Part shown: positions 26,763-33,644 of the stretch, in pieces
Position numbering within the stretch: position 1 is the stretch's first letter
Layout of the letters: each line of letters starts with the position of its first letter
NCBI GenBank assembly: GCA_007050995.1
Contig: VJOU01000010.1
Location: forward strand, 60,314 to 124,313
Direction: 5' to 3'
From: Glycocaulis profundi
GTDB lineage: Bacteria > Pseudomonadota > Alphaproteobacteria > Caulobacterales > Maricaulaceae
Length of the DNA stretch: 64,000 nucleotides
Made by a program: the position numbers and the translations under genes
Notes under the pieces: model-generated
The model's input: the letters and a program-made list of their open reading frames with translations, nothing else
Told to the model about the DNA's origin: nothing
Database searches by the model: none

Positions 26763-27509
26763 TCATTCGACCCTGAACCGGATCGTTCCGCTCATCTCGT
26801 GGTCGCCCCCGTCCGCCCGCCAGACGAGCTCATAATCGCCGGGGTCCAGCGGTTCGGTGCGGGCGGAAATCTCGGAAACCGGCCCGTCCCCGGCCTCGAA
26901 TTCCACCGCGATGCGCTCCATGGCCAGCGTGGAGAGCTGAATCGAACGCACGGCCATGGGATGGTCGAAACGCAGCTCGATCCGGTCCGTCCCGCTTTCG
27001 AGCGTGTCCCCATCCGCGGGGAACGACGACACCAGGCCGGCCATGTCCTCATGGCCGGAGTGATCCTGCCCGTGAGCGGGTTCATGACTGTGAGGTCCGT
27101 GGTGGCCGCCATGGCTGTCGCGGTCTGAAGTGCTGGCGCCGCCGCTGGAGCCTTCCGCTGCTTCACTGTCGAGCCGGAAGCTGATGGCGCCGCTCATGAC
27201 GTGGCCATCCTGGGCCACGGCGCGCCAGTTCAGCGAATAGCCGCCCTCCTCCAGGTCCGGAAGCGGAACGGAGAAGTCCTTCTGCATGCCTGAGACGCGC
27301 CGGAACCCGATATCGACCGCTCCCCCGGTCTCGTCAAGAAGCTCAAGGCCGACCAGGGAGACGGGATCGGCGAAACCGAAATCGAAATCTGCCGGAGCGG
27401 ATGCGAGCACGGCGCCGTCCCCAATGTTGGAATGAGAGATCACCGTGTGCGCATAGGCCGCCGCCGTCAGCATCGCTGACGCGGCGCACGCCACGAAAAG
27501 CCGGGACAT
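26763..27509 (-). CDS. copC: Periplasmic copper-binding protein with two CopC domains and a His-rich linker
   Basis: About 248 residues. Signal peptide ending AAAYA, mature protein starting HTVISHSN (CopC's N-terminal Cu(II) His). The first CopC domain (~residues 20-120) ends WRAVAQDGHVMSGAISFRL. A linker holds eight His in ~25 residues (SHGGHHGPHSHEP and HGQDHSGHED). A second CopC-like domain begins AGLVSSFPADGDTL and ends DHEMSGTIRFRV. Normal CopC is one such domain of ~100 residues. The second domain is closest to the separate CopC at 29.0-29.4 kb. The ATG at 27509 is chosen for its AAGG spacing; two starts lie just upstream. Confidence 0.85.
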   Translation of the reverse strand: MSRLFVACAASAMLTAAAYAHTVISHSNIGDGAVLASAPADFDFGFADPVSLVGLELLDETGGAVDIGFRRVSGMQKDFSVPLPDLEEGGYSLNWRAVAQDGHVMSGAISFRLDSEAAEGSSGGASTSDRDSHGGHHGPHSHEPAHGQDHSGHEDMAGLVSSFPADGDTLESGTDRIELRFDHPMAVRSIQLSTLAMERIAVEFEAGDGPVSEISARTEPLDPGDYELVWRADGGDHEMSGTIRFRVE

Positions 27510-27547
27510 GGACATCACCTTAATTCCTCACGCTGCTTGCATGTATG

Positions 27548-27575
27548 TATACGCGATGAACGTCGATTTCCCTCA
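27548..27575 (-). promoter_or_regulatory. Putative ECF-sigma promoter P3 (double copC)
   Basis: On the minus strand TGAGGGA, 15 bases, CGTATA, with the -10 box ~40 bp before the copC start codon. Confidence 0.7.
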
Positions 27576-27614
27576 TTGGCAATCACTCGGCGCGGGATGG
27601 GAAAAACATCGGAC

Positions 27615-27646
27615 TTTGAGAGCGGTGTATTTTGAGAGCGGTGTAT
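27615..27646 (+). repeat. Perfect 16-bp tandem duplication upstream of P4
   Basis: TTTGAGAGCGGTGTAT occurs twice head-to-tail immediately upstream of the cnrY-like promoter. The related P2 region lacks the duplication. Confidence 0.8.
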
Positions 27647-27661
27647 TATGCCCGCAATCTC

Positions 27662-27689
27662 TGAGGGACGGCGCTCACGAGCGCGTATA
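27662..27689 (+). promoter_or_regulatory. Putative ECF-sigma promoter P4 (cnrYXH-like operon, autoregulatory)
   Basis: TGAGGGA, 15 bases, CGTATA, 27 bp before the first gene of the sigma-factor operon, as expected for an autoregulated ECF sigma factor. Confidence 0.75.
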
Positions 27690-27715
27690 GAAGGCAGGTA
27701 AACTCTGGTGATCCG

Positions 27716-28000
27716 ATGAATCGTGTCGATCAAATCCTCGCCCGCCTTCAGGCCGAACCGGCCGCGCGGGATCTGTCCCAGCTGGAGGCCGAGGTCTGGA
27801 GGCGGGTGGACGCGTCCCGAGACCACGCCGTGATGAGCTGGATCCGCGCCCTGCCCGTCGCCGCGACGGCCTTCGCGCTCGCGCTGGGTTTCGCCACGGC
27901 GATGTTGAGCGCGCCGCGTTTTCATCCGATGCATGACATGGCGGTCTTTTCCACGGACTCGCCGTTGGCGCCCTCCACCCGGCTGGCGAGGCAGACCTGA
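27716..28000 (+). CDS. CnrY-like membrane anti-sigma factor
   Basis: 94 residues: a cytoplasmic N-terminal part (~45 residues, helix-forming, with ILARLQAEPAARDLSQLEAE), one membrane helix (LPVAATAFALALGFATAML) and a short periplasmic tail. Its size, topology and position ahead of a CnrX-like sensor and an ECF sigma gene match CnrY of the cobalt/nickel system, which binds and holds CnrH at the membrane. Primary-sequence similarity to CnrY cannot be judged by eye, so the call rests on layout. Confidence 0.65.
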   Translation: MNRVDQILARLQAEPAARDLSQLEAEVWRRVDASRDHAVMSWIRALPVAATAFALALGFATAMLSAPRFHPMHDMAVFSTDSPLAPSTRLARQT

Positions 28001-28440
28001 TGAAATCGGCGCGCTTCTATCTGGTCCTCAGCATCGTTCTGGCCGCGTTCGCCGGCGTGGTCGCCGCCTGGTGCGCGACCCACTACTTCGCCTCGCGCGA
28101 TCATGATCCGTCCCTGCATCGCATCATTCACCGTGAGCTGGGGCTGGACGAGACGCAGCGTGCGCAGGTGGCGGAGATCGAGGCGCGCTTCTCGAGCCAG
28201 CGCGAGGCCCGGGCCCGCGAGATGCGGGCCGCGAACGCTCGCCTGGCAGCCGCCATCGAAGCGGACCGAGAGCTCAGCGAGGACGTCCAGTCGGCCATCG
28301 AAGACTTCCACCATGCGATGGGAGAGCTTCAGATGGAGACCATCCGCTACGTGTTCGAAATCCGCGGGGTGCTGACGCCCGAACAGAGGGCCCGCTTTGA
28401 CGCGACGGTCACCGCCTATCTGACCGATCCGGACTGGTGA
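28000..28440 (+). CDS. CnrX-like periplasmic metal sensor
   Basis: 146 residues: N-terminal membrane anchor (~6-27) and a helical periplasmic domain of the CnrX/Spy-like type ending in GVLTPEQRARFD. H40, H44 and E61 have the same spacing (H-x3-H-x16-E) that I recall for the nickel/cobalt ligands of CnrX (H42, H46, E63). An HHAM at 104-107 and a Met at 112 could supply the remaining ligands. It should sense a periplasmic metal ion and release the sigma factor through the CnrY-like protein. It overlaps both neighbours by 1-4 bases. Confidence 0.72.
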   Translation: MKSARFYLVLSIVLAAFAGVVAAWCATHYFASRDHDPSLHRIIHRELGLDETQRAQVAEIEARFSSQREARAREMRAANARLAAAIEADRELSEDVQSAIEDFHHAMGELQMETIRYVFEIRGVLTPEQRARFDATVTAYLTDPDW

Positions 28441-29012
28441 GCGCAGAGCCTGAAGAGACAGACGCCCAGCTCGTCCGGCGGGCGCTGGCCGGTGAGGAGC
28501 GCGCCTTCACGCTTCTGATGCGCCGCCACAAGGACGGCCTCTATCGCTTCGCGCGGCGCTATACCGGGAATGCGGACGAAGCCTACGAGGTGGTCCAGCT
28601 CAGCTTCATCTCCGCATGGAAAGCACTGGCGCGCTTCGAGACCGGGCGCGCCTTCGACGTCTGGCTGCGGGCGATCGCCCTTAACAAATGCCGGGACCGC
28701 GCGCGGCGCGCGAAGGTGCGCCGCCTGGTGTTCGGCTCGCCGCCGGAACGCGAGGGCGATGCGCCTGAGCCGCCGTCCCAGGCGCCGGGGCCGGACGTCC
28801 AGGTGTCGGACCGCGACGCGCTGCGGGCTGCGGAAGCCGCGATCGCCGCCCTCCCGGACGGGCTGAAGGCGCCGCTGATCCTGACGAGCATCGATGGCCT
28901 GACGATGGCGGAGGCCGCCCAGGTGCTGGGCATGACCGCCAAGGCGGTCGAGAACCGTCTGTACCGGGCCCGCAAGGCGCTGGCCGAGGCCCTCGGCGGG
29001 CCAGACGGATAG
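28437..29012 (+). CDS. CnrH-like ECF RNA polymerase sigma factor
   Basis: 191 residues. Sigma region 2 (LMRRHKDGLYRFARRYTG, then DEAYEVVQLSFISAWKAL) and region 4 (LPDGLKAPLILTSIDGLTM and VLGMTAKAVENRLYRARKAL) are clear, and regions 1.1 and 3 are missing, which defines the ECF class. It starts at a GTG overlapping the sensor gene stop. It is the most likely reader of the repeated TGAGGGA-15-CGTA promoter seen five times nearby. Confidence 0.9.
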   Translation: MSAEPEETDAQLVRRALAGEERAFTLLMRRHKDGLYRFARRYTGNADEAYEVVQLSFISAWKALARFETGRAFDVWLRAIALNKCRDRARRAKVRRLVFGSPPEREGDAPEPPSQAPGPDVQVSDRDALRAAEAAIAALPDGLKAPLILTSIDGLTMAEAAQVLGMTAKAVENRLYRARKALAEALGGPDG

Positions 29013-29034
29013 AGGCGGCCCGCAGGCCGCCTCT
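29011..29034. terminator. Bidirectional terminator between sigma gene and copC
   Basis: A 10-bp inverted repeat (AGAGGCGGCC and its complement) with a 4-base loop overlaps the sigma-factor stop codon and separates it from the converging copC gene. Confidence 0.75.
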
Positions 29035-29040
29035 CTTCGG

Positions 29041-29439
29041 TCAGCGGACCGCGAAGGTCACCGAGCCGCTCATTTCGTGGTCGTCCGCCGCGGCGCGCCA
29101 GGTCACCTGATAGCCGCCGGGCTCGAGGTCTTCATCAAGCGCGATCTCGATACGCTCGACCGCATCCTCGGAGGGCTCGAAATCGATGGCGATGCGCTCC
29201 ATGGCGTCGGTCAGCAGCTGCACCGAGCGCACGGTCATCGGGTGGTCGAAGTCCAGCACGATGGAGGACGGCGCGCCGGTGACGATCTCGCCGTCCGCGG
29301 GCGAGGATCCGGCGAGCCCTTCGGTGTCATGCTGGCCGTGCGCCTGTGACGCGCCGTGGCCGTGATCCTGGGCGGCCACTGGCGCGATCCAGAGGGTGGC
29401 CGCCGCGAAGGCGGCGGCTGCGGTGCGAATGTCGAGCAT
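29041..29439 (-). CDS. copC: CopC-like periplasmic copper-binding protein
   Basis: About 132 residues from the ATG at 29439, preceded by AGGAG; an upstream ATG overlapping the oxidase stop codon is possible but would precede the signal peptide. Signal ending IAPVAAQ, then a His-rich start (HGHGASQAHGQHD), and one CopC domain ending TWRAAADDHEMSGSVTFAV. Its domain resembles the second domain of the double CopC. It is the last gene of the tolC-oxidase-copC operon. Confidence 0.85.
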   Translation of the reverse strand: MLDIRTAAAAFAAATLWIAPVAAQDHGHGASQAHGQHDTEGLAGSSPADGEIVTGAPSSIVLDFDHPMTVRSVQLLTDAMERIAIDFEPSEDAVERIEIALDEDLEPGGYQVTWRAAADDHEMSGSVTFAVR

Positions 29440-29459
29440 GGAGTGTCTCCTGTTCTTGC

Positions 29460-30797
29460 TCATGTCCTGATGCCGTCCCTGTCCAGTTCGTTCGATGTCG
29501 CGGCCCGCGCGGTCGTCCCGCCGGGGGCCCGGTACCAGCCCGGGTCCTCGTAGCTCGTGATCCCCGGGCGCACCTTCATGATGGTGAACATGCCGCCCAT
29601 GCCGATGTGATCGAACGGCCCGCGGGCGCCGACCATGGGGATGGCGTTTTCGGGGATGCGCATATGGCCCATCTCCACGTGCTCTCCGTGAGCCGCCATG
29701 TCATTGCCGTCCATGGCCATGTAGCCGGGCACGAGATCACCGACGAGCCCCGAGAACCCCGACTGGTCGACCCCGACCATGTTCTCCAGATCATGGCCCA
29801 TCTGGTTCATGACGTGATGGGTCATGTGGCAGTGCACGGCCCAGTCGCCGGGGTTGTCGGCCACGAACTCGATGGTCCGTGCCGACCCCACGGGGACCAG
29901 GATCGTCGCTTCAGGCCACCGCGCGCTTTCGGGGATCTCTCCGCCGTCCGTTCCCACTACCTGGAAGGTGTGGCCGTGGACGTGGAAGGGGTGATGGTCC
30001 ATCGCCGACAGGTTCGCCACCCGCATGCGCACGCGCTGGTTCTGGCCCACCACGAGCGGTTCGGTGCCGGGAAAGGCCTTGCCGTTTATGGTCAGGACGT
30101 TGAAGTCCGTCATCTCGTTGGGGTCCGGGCGCCGGGCGCCGGGGCGGATCTTCCAGGTCGACAGCATCATCGCGAAATCGCGGTCCGCGCGGCGCGGCGC
30201 GCGGCGGGGGTGGATGACGAACATGCCCATCATGCCGAGCGCCATCTGGGTCATCTCGTCGTGATGGGAGTGGTACATGTGCGTGCCGTGCTGCACGAGC
30301 GGGAACTCGTAGCGGAACGTCTCGCCCGGACGGATCAGCGGCTGGCTGAGCCCGCCCACCCCGTCCATGCCCGACGGCAGGATGAGCCCGTGCCAGTGGA
30401 TGGAGGTCGCCGCCCGCAGGCGGTTGGTCACATAGATGCGGACCCGGTCGCCCTCGACCGCCTCGATGGTCGGTCCGTGGACCTGGCCGTTGAAGCCCCA
30501 GCACGTGGCGCGCAGGCCCGGGGCGAACTCATGCTCGACCTCTTCGGCGACGAGATGGAACACCTTCACGCCACCGATGACGCGGTATGGCAGGGCCGAG
30601 CCGTTCGGCGTGATCACGGGCGTGTAGTGCTCGCCCGGAACGCCCGGCGGATACTCGCCCGGCTCCACGGTGCGGGCATGGTGCGGCCCGTCGGTGCGGG
30701 ACTGCGCGGAGGCGGACGCGGCCGACAGGCCCACGCCCGCGGCGGCGAACCCGGCGGCGGTCAGGGCGTCGCGTCTGCTGAGATTGAACCGGCTCAT
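29460..30797 (-). CDS. Multicopper oxidase (CopA/CueO-like), Tat-exported
   Basis: 445 residues. Twin-arginine signal (SRRDALTAAGF, cleavage near SASAQ). All four copper-site motifs are present: SIHWHGLIL, YHSHHDEM, HHPFHVHGH and WAVHCHMTHHVMNQM, giving the trinuclear and type 1 sites. Met/His-rich loops (MDGNDMAAHGEHVEMGHM) near the C-terminus resemble the copper-binding insertions of CueO/CopA. It should oxidise Cu(I) in the periplasm. It is shorter than PcoA (~600). It lies between a TolC-like gene and copC with 1-4 base overlaps. Confidence 0.9.
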   Translation of the reverse strand: MSRFNLSRRDALTAAGFAAAGVGLSAASASAQSRTDGPHHARTVEPGEYPPGVPGEHYTPVITPNGSALPYRVIGGVKVFHLVAEEVEHEFAPGLRATCWGFNGQVHGPTIEAVEGDRVRIYVTNRLRAATSIHWHGLILPSGMDGVGGLSQPLIRPGETFRYEFPLVQHGTHMYHSHHDEMTQMALGMMGMFVIHPRRAPRRADRDFAMMLSTWKIRPGARRPDPNEMTDFNVLTINGKAFPGTEPLVVGQNQRVRMRVANLSAMDHHPFHVHGHTFQVVGTDGGEIPESARWPEATILVPVGSARTIEFVADNPGDWAVHCHMTHHVMNQMGHDLENMVGVDQSGFSGLVGDLVPGYMAMDGNDMAAHGEHVEMGHMRIPENAIPMVGARGPFDHIGMGGMFTIMKVRPGITSYEDPGWYRAPGGTTARAATSNELDRDGIRT

Positions 30798-32269
30798 CAG
30801 TGATCATGCCCTTCATGCTGGTGGTCGCCATGCTGGTGGTCGTCGGCGTCGGGCTCGTGCTGCCCGGACTGGTGGTGGTCGTGCACGGGCTCGGCGGCTG
30901 CGGCGTCCCCGGCCTGCGCCGCAGGCAGGTCGTCCACCCGGATGTGGCGCTCGAGTTCGGCCCGGGCGAGCCAGTAGGCGGCCACGGACTCCACATAGTC
31001 ACGCCCGGCATCGACCCGGTCGCGCCGCGACTGGAGCAGCTCGAACATGCCGAGCTGCATGGCGTTGAAATCGCGCACCACGCCGTCGAACACGTCCGCG
31101 GACAGGGGCAGGCTCACATCGCGGTGAAACAGCGCCAGCTCTCTGGCCGCCTCGGCGCGCTGGGCGGCGGAGCGGCTGTCCGCCAGGCTGTCCAGGCGGG
31201 TCTGCTGCAGGGTCTGATAGGCTTGGCTCAGTTCCGCGGCGGCGCGGGCGCGGCCTGCCGCCCCCAGATCGAGCGGCAGCACGAAGCCCAGGCCGTAGGT
31301 TTCAGCCCAGCGGCCGTCCTCGCGCTCGAAATCGACGCCCACGTCGACATCGCCCAGCAGCGCCTCGATATTGCGCAGCCCCCGCATCACCGCGATCTGG
31401 CGCAGCCCGGCTTCCGCGGCGGCCACCTGCAGGCTTTCGCGGAGCGCGGTTTCCCCCGCCAGCTCCGCGTCCACGGCGCGTTCGGGCGGCGCAGGCAGGC
31501 GCGTCAGTGTCTGAAGCCGCTCCGCCTGCTCCTGAGACAGGCCCAGAACCGCGATCAGATGCTCGCGCGAGGGGGCGACCTCGGCTTCCGCGCGCATCCG
31601 CTCGGCGGTCATCTGGGCGGCGAACTGACGCTGCCGGTCGAGATCGACGCGGGCGATGTTGCCCGCCGCGTAAATCGCTTCGGCCGCGAGCCGGGCGGCC
31701 TCGCCGGCGCTTTCGGCCTGCTGGTAGAGATCGAGCGCCTGCCGGGCGGCCACGTGCTCGACATAGGCCACCCGCACCTGCGCCGCCGCATCCGCCAGAT
31801 CCGCCGCCGCCTGGGCTTTGGCCGTCTCGAACGCGGCTTGCCCGCTGCGCGCGCGCTGGGGCCAGAACAGCAGGTCCAGCAGGGGCGCGGCGACCCCGAT
31901 CTCCAGGCTGTCGCCGGCCGCGGCGCGCGAAATGTCGATCATGGGGTTGGGGGGCAGCGCCGCGGACAGGAAAGCGGCGCGCGCGATCCCCAGCTCGTCG
32001 AGCCTGGCCTGCAGGGCCGGACTTGAAAGGAACGCCATCGCGACGGCGTCATCCATGCCCACGCGCGAATCCAGCAGCGTGTCGAGCGCCTCGGCCACCT
32101 CCGCGCGCTCCGCGTCCGTCCGCGCCCATGCCAGGGACGCGCCCGTGCGCGCCTGCACCCGCTCGCCGACTTCCGCAAACCCGCCATCGGACGGCACGCT
32201 GGCGCACGCCGACAGGGTGACGGCGATGAGGGTCGGCGCGAGCAGACGTCTGGGCAGGCGGCTCATCAT
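30797..32269 (-). CDS. TolC-family outer-membrane lipoprotein with a His-rich C-terminal tail
   Basis: 490 residues. A lipobox (LSACAS) ends the signal sequence, and the body is two outer-membrane efflux repeats of long helices. The last ~35 residues are almost all His, Asp, Gln and Glu (HDHHQSGQHEPDADDHQHGD), a likely metal-binding tail. TolC proteins normally pair with an RND pump and adaptor, but here the operon continues into a multicopper oxidase and CopC, and the RND genes are 3-8 kb away with their own TolC. PcoB-like delivery is inferred but not shown. Confidence 0.82.
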   Translation of the reverse strand: MMSRLPRRLLAPTLIAVTLSACASVPSDGGFAEVGERVQARTGASLAWARTDAERAEVAEALDTLLDSRVGMDDAVAMAFLSSPALQARLDELGIARAAFLSAALPPNPMIDISRAAAGDSLEIGVAAPLLDLLFWPQRARSGQAAFETAKAQAAADLADAAAQVRVAYVEHVAARQALDLYQQAESAGEAARLAAEAIYAAGNIARVDLDRQRQFAAQMTAERMRAEAEVAPSREHLIAVLGLSQEQAERLQTLTRLPAPPERAVDAELAGETALRESLQVAAAEAGLRQIAVMRGLRNIEALLGDVDVGVDFEREDGRWAETYGLGFVLPLDLGAAGRARAAAELSQAYQTLQQTRLDSLADSRSAAQRAEAARELALFHRDVSLPLSADVFDGVVRDFNAMQLGMFELLQSRRDRVDAGRDYVESVAAYWLARAELERHIRVDDLPAAQAGDAAAAEPVHDHHQSGQHEPDADDHQHGDHQHEGHDH

Positions 32270-32305
32270 GATCAGCAGCTCTTAGAATACTGTGTGTCGC
32301 TAGGG

Positions 32306-32332
32306 ATACGCCCGGGCGGGATTGATCCCTCA
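32306..32332 (-). promoter_or_regulatory. Putative ECF-sigma promoter P5 (tolC-oxidase-copC operon)
   Basis: On the minus strand TGAGGGA, 15 bases, CGTAT, ~37 bp before the tolC-like start codon. It is divergent to the CueR-type promoter. Confidence 0.7.
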
Positions 32333-32379
32333 AAATTGCAGCAGTCTGAATCACGTTTGTGGGGAATTGCGAGGGGCTC

Positions 32380-32410
32380 TTGACCTTCCCATGATTGGAA
32401 GGTGCAGGTT
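32380..32410 (+). promoter_or_regulatory. CueR-type promoter/operator
   Basis: The -35 box TTGACC and -10 box CAGGTT are separated by 19 bp. The spacer holds the inverted repeat ACCTTCC-7-GGAAGGT. Long spacer and repeat arms are those of MerR-family Cu(I) promoters such as E. coli copA. The gene for a CueR-like regulator is second in the operon that follows. Confidence 0.9.
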
Positions 32411-32439
32411 CTGAGGGAGCCCCAGTCAGGAGACGAACC

Positions 32440-33186
32440 ATGGCCCGCAAGACCGCGACCCTCTATCGGATGGAAACCCCCGACCACACCTGCCCTTACG
32501 GGCTGAAGAGCCGGCATCTGCTCAGGCGCAAGGGATATCGGGTGGAGGACCACCTGCTGACCAGCCGTGCCGAGGTCGACGCCTTCAAGGCCGAGCACGG
32601 GGTGAAGACCACGCCCCAGACCTTCATTGGCGGCGAGCGCATCGGCGGGTATGAGGCGCTGGAAACTCATCTGGGCGTCGCGAAGAGAAAGTCGGAGACC
32701 AGTTACGCCCCGGTCATCGCCCTGTTCTCGATCGCCGCCCTGATGGCCCTGGCGATCGTGTGGATGATGGGCGGCCCCTTCCTGGACCTGCACACGGTGG
32801 AGATCTTCATCGCCACTGCGATGGTGCTCCTGGGCCTTCAGAAGCTCACCAATATCGACGCGTTCGCGACCATGTTCCTCAACTACGACCTCCTCGCCCG
32901 CCGCTGGGTGCCTTACGGCCGCGTCTATCCGTTCGCCGAAGCGGGGGCGGGCCTGCTGATGCTGGCCGGAAGCCTGATCTGGATCGCCTCGCCCGTCGCT
33001 CTGTTCATCGGCGGCATCGGCGCGGTGTCGGTGATCAAGGCGGTGTATGTCGATCGCCGCCAGCTCAAGTGCGCCTGCATGGGCGGAGACAGCCGCGTTC
33101 CCCTGGGCTTTCTGTCACTGACGGAGAACCTCGTCATGGTGGCGATGGCGATCTGGATGCCGCTGCGGATGCTCGGCTGGATCTGA
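32440..33186 (+). CDS. Glutaredoxin / MauE-DoxX-like membrane fusion protein
   Basis: 248 residues. The first ~85 form a glutaredoxin fold with a monothiol active site (HTCPYGLK) and the GSH-binding TTPQTFIGGERIGGYEAL. The rest is a four-helix MauE/DoxX-like domain (helices at about 90-112, 118-133, 160-180 and 182-200) with a Cys pair (KCACMGGD) after the third or fourth helix. It probably handles thiols or glutathione-bound metal at the inner membrane under copper stress. The ATG at 32440 follows AGGAGA. It is the first gene behind the CueR-type promoter. Confidence 0.82.
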   Translation: MARKTATLYRMETPDHTCPYGLKSRHLLRRKGYRVEDHLLTSRAEVDAFKAEHGVKTTPQTFIGGERIGGYEALETHLGVAKRKSETSYAPVIALFSIAALMALAIVWMMGGPFLDLHTVEIFIATAMVLLGLQKLTNIDAFATMFLNYDLLARRWVPYGRVYPFAEAGAGLLMLAGSLIWIASPVALFIGGIGAVSVIKAVYVDRRQLKCACMGGDSRVPLGFLSLTENLVMVAMAIWMPLRMLGWI

Positions 33187-33199
33187 AGGAGGCTCGACG

Positions 33200-33634
33200 A
33201 TGAGCATGAACATTGGCGCCGCCGCCCGAGCGTCGGGCATCTCCGCGAAGATGATCCGGTACTACGAGAGCATCGGCCTCATCTCCCCGGACCGCCTGGC
33301 GAACGGATACCGGTGCTATGAGGCCAGAGACGTGCATCTGCTGAGCTTCATCCGCACGACAAGGGCGCTGGGCTTCTCCATTGAACAGGTCCGGTCGCTT
33401 CTGGCTCTGTGGCAGGACCGATCACGCAGCAGCGCAGACGTGAAGGCGCTGGCGAGCGGTCATCTTGACGTGCTGCGCGAGCGAGTGCGCGCGACCCAGA
33501 CGATCATCGCCACGCTCGAGCATCTGTCCGCCGCCTGCCATGGCGACCTCAGGCCGGACTGTCCGATACTGGACGGCCTGACGGGCGGCCCTCGACACGA
33601 TGGCCAAATCGCCCTGCCGGCCCGGGCTACATAA
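33200..33634 (+). CDS. cueR: CueR-like MerR-family Cu(I)-responsive regulator
   Basis: 144 residues. N-terminal winged helix (IGAAARASGISAKMIRYYE, then GYRCYEARDV), long dimer helix, and the metal loop C113-x7-C121 (CHGDLRPDC). Ser77 at the loop-facing position and the two-Cys loop are the features that select monovalent Cu, Ag or Au in CueR. It should both repress and activate the long-spacer promoter at 32380-32410. The second gene of its own operon. Confidence 0.9.
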   Translation: MSMNIGAAARASGISAKMIRYYESIGLISPDRLANGYRCYEARDVHLLSFIRTTRALGFSIEQVRSLLALWQDRSRSSADVKALASGHLDVLRERVRATQTIIATLEHLSAACHGDLRPDCPILDGLTGGPRHDGQIALPARAT

Positions 33635-33644
33635 TGTCCATTCC

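Noticed and set aside
32412..32439. A sixth TGAGGGA followed by 15 bases and CGAACC, upstream of the glutaredoxin-MauE gene
   Set aside because: The would-be -10 box is CGAAC rather than CGTA and abuts the ATG, leaving no room for a leader and ribosome site. This gene already has a CueR-type promoter.
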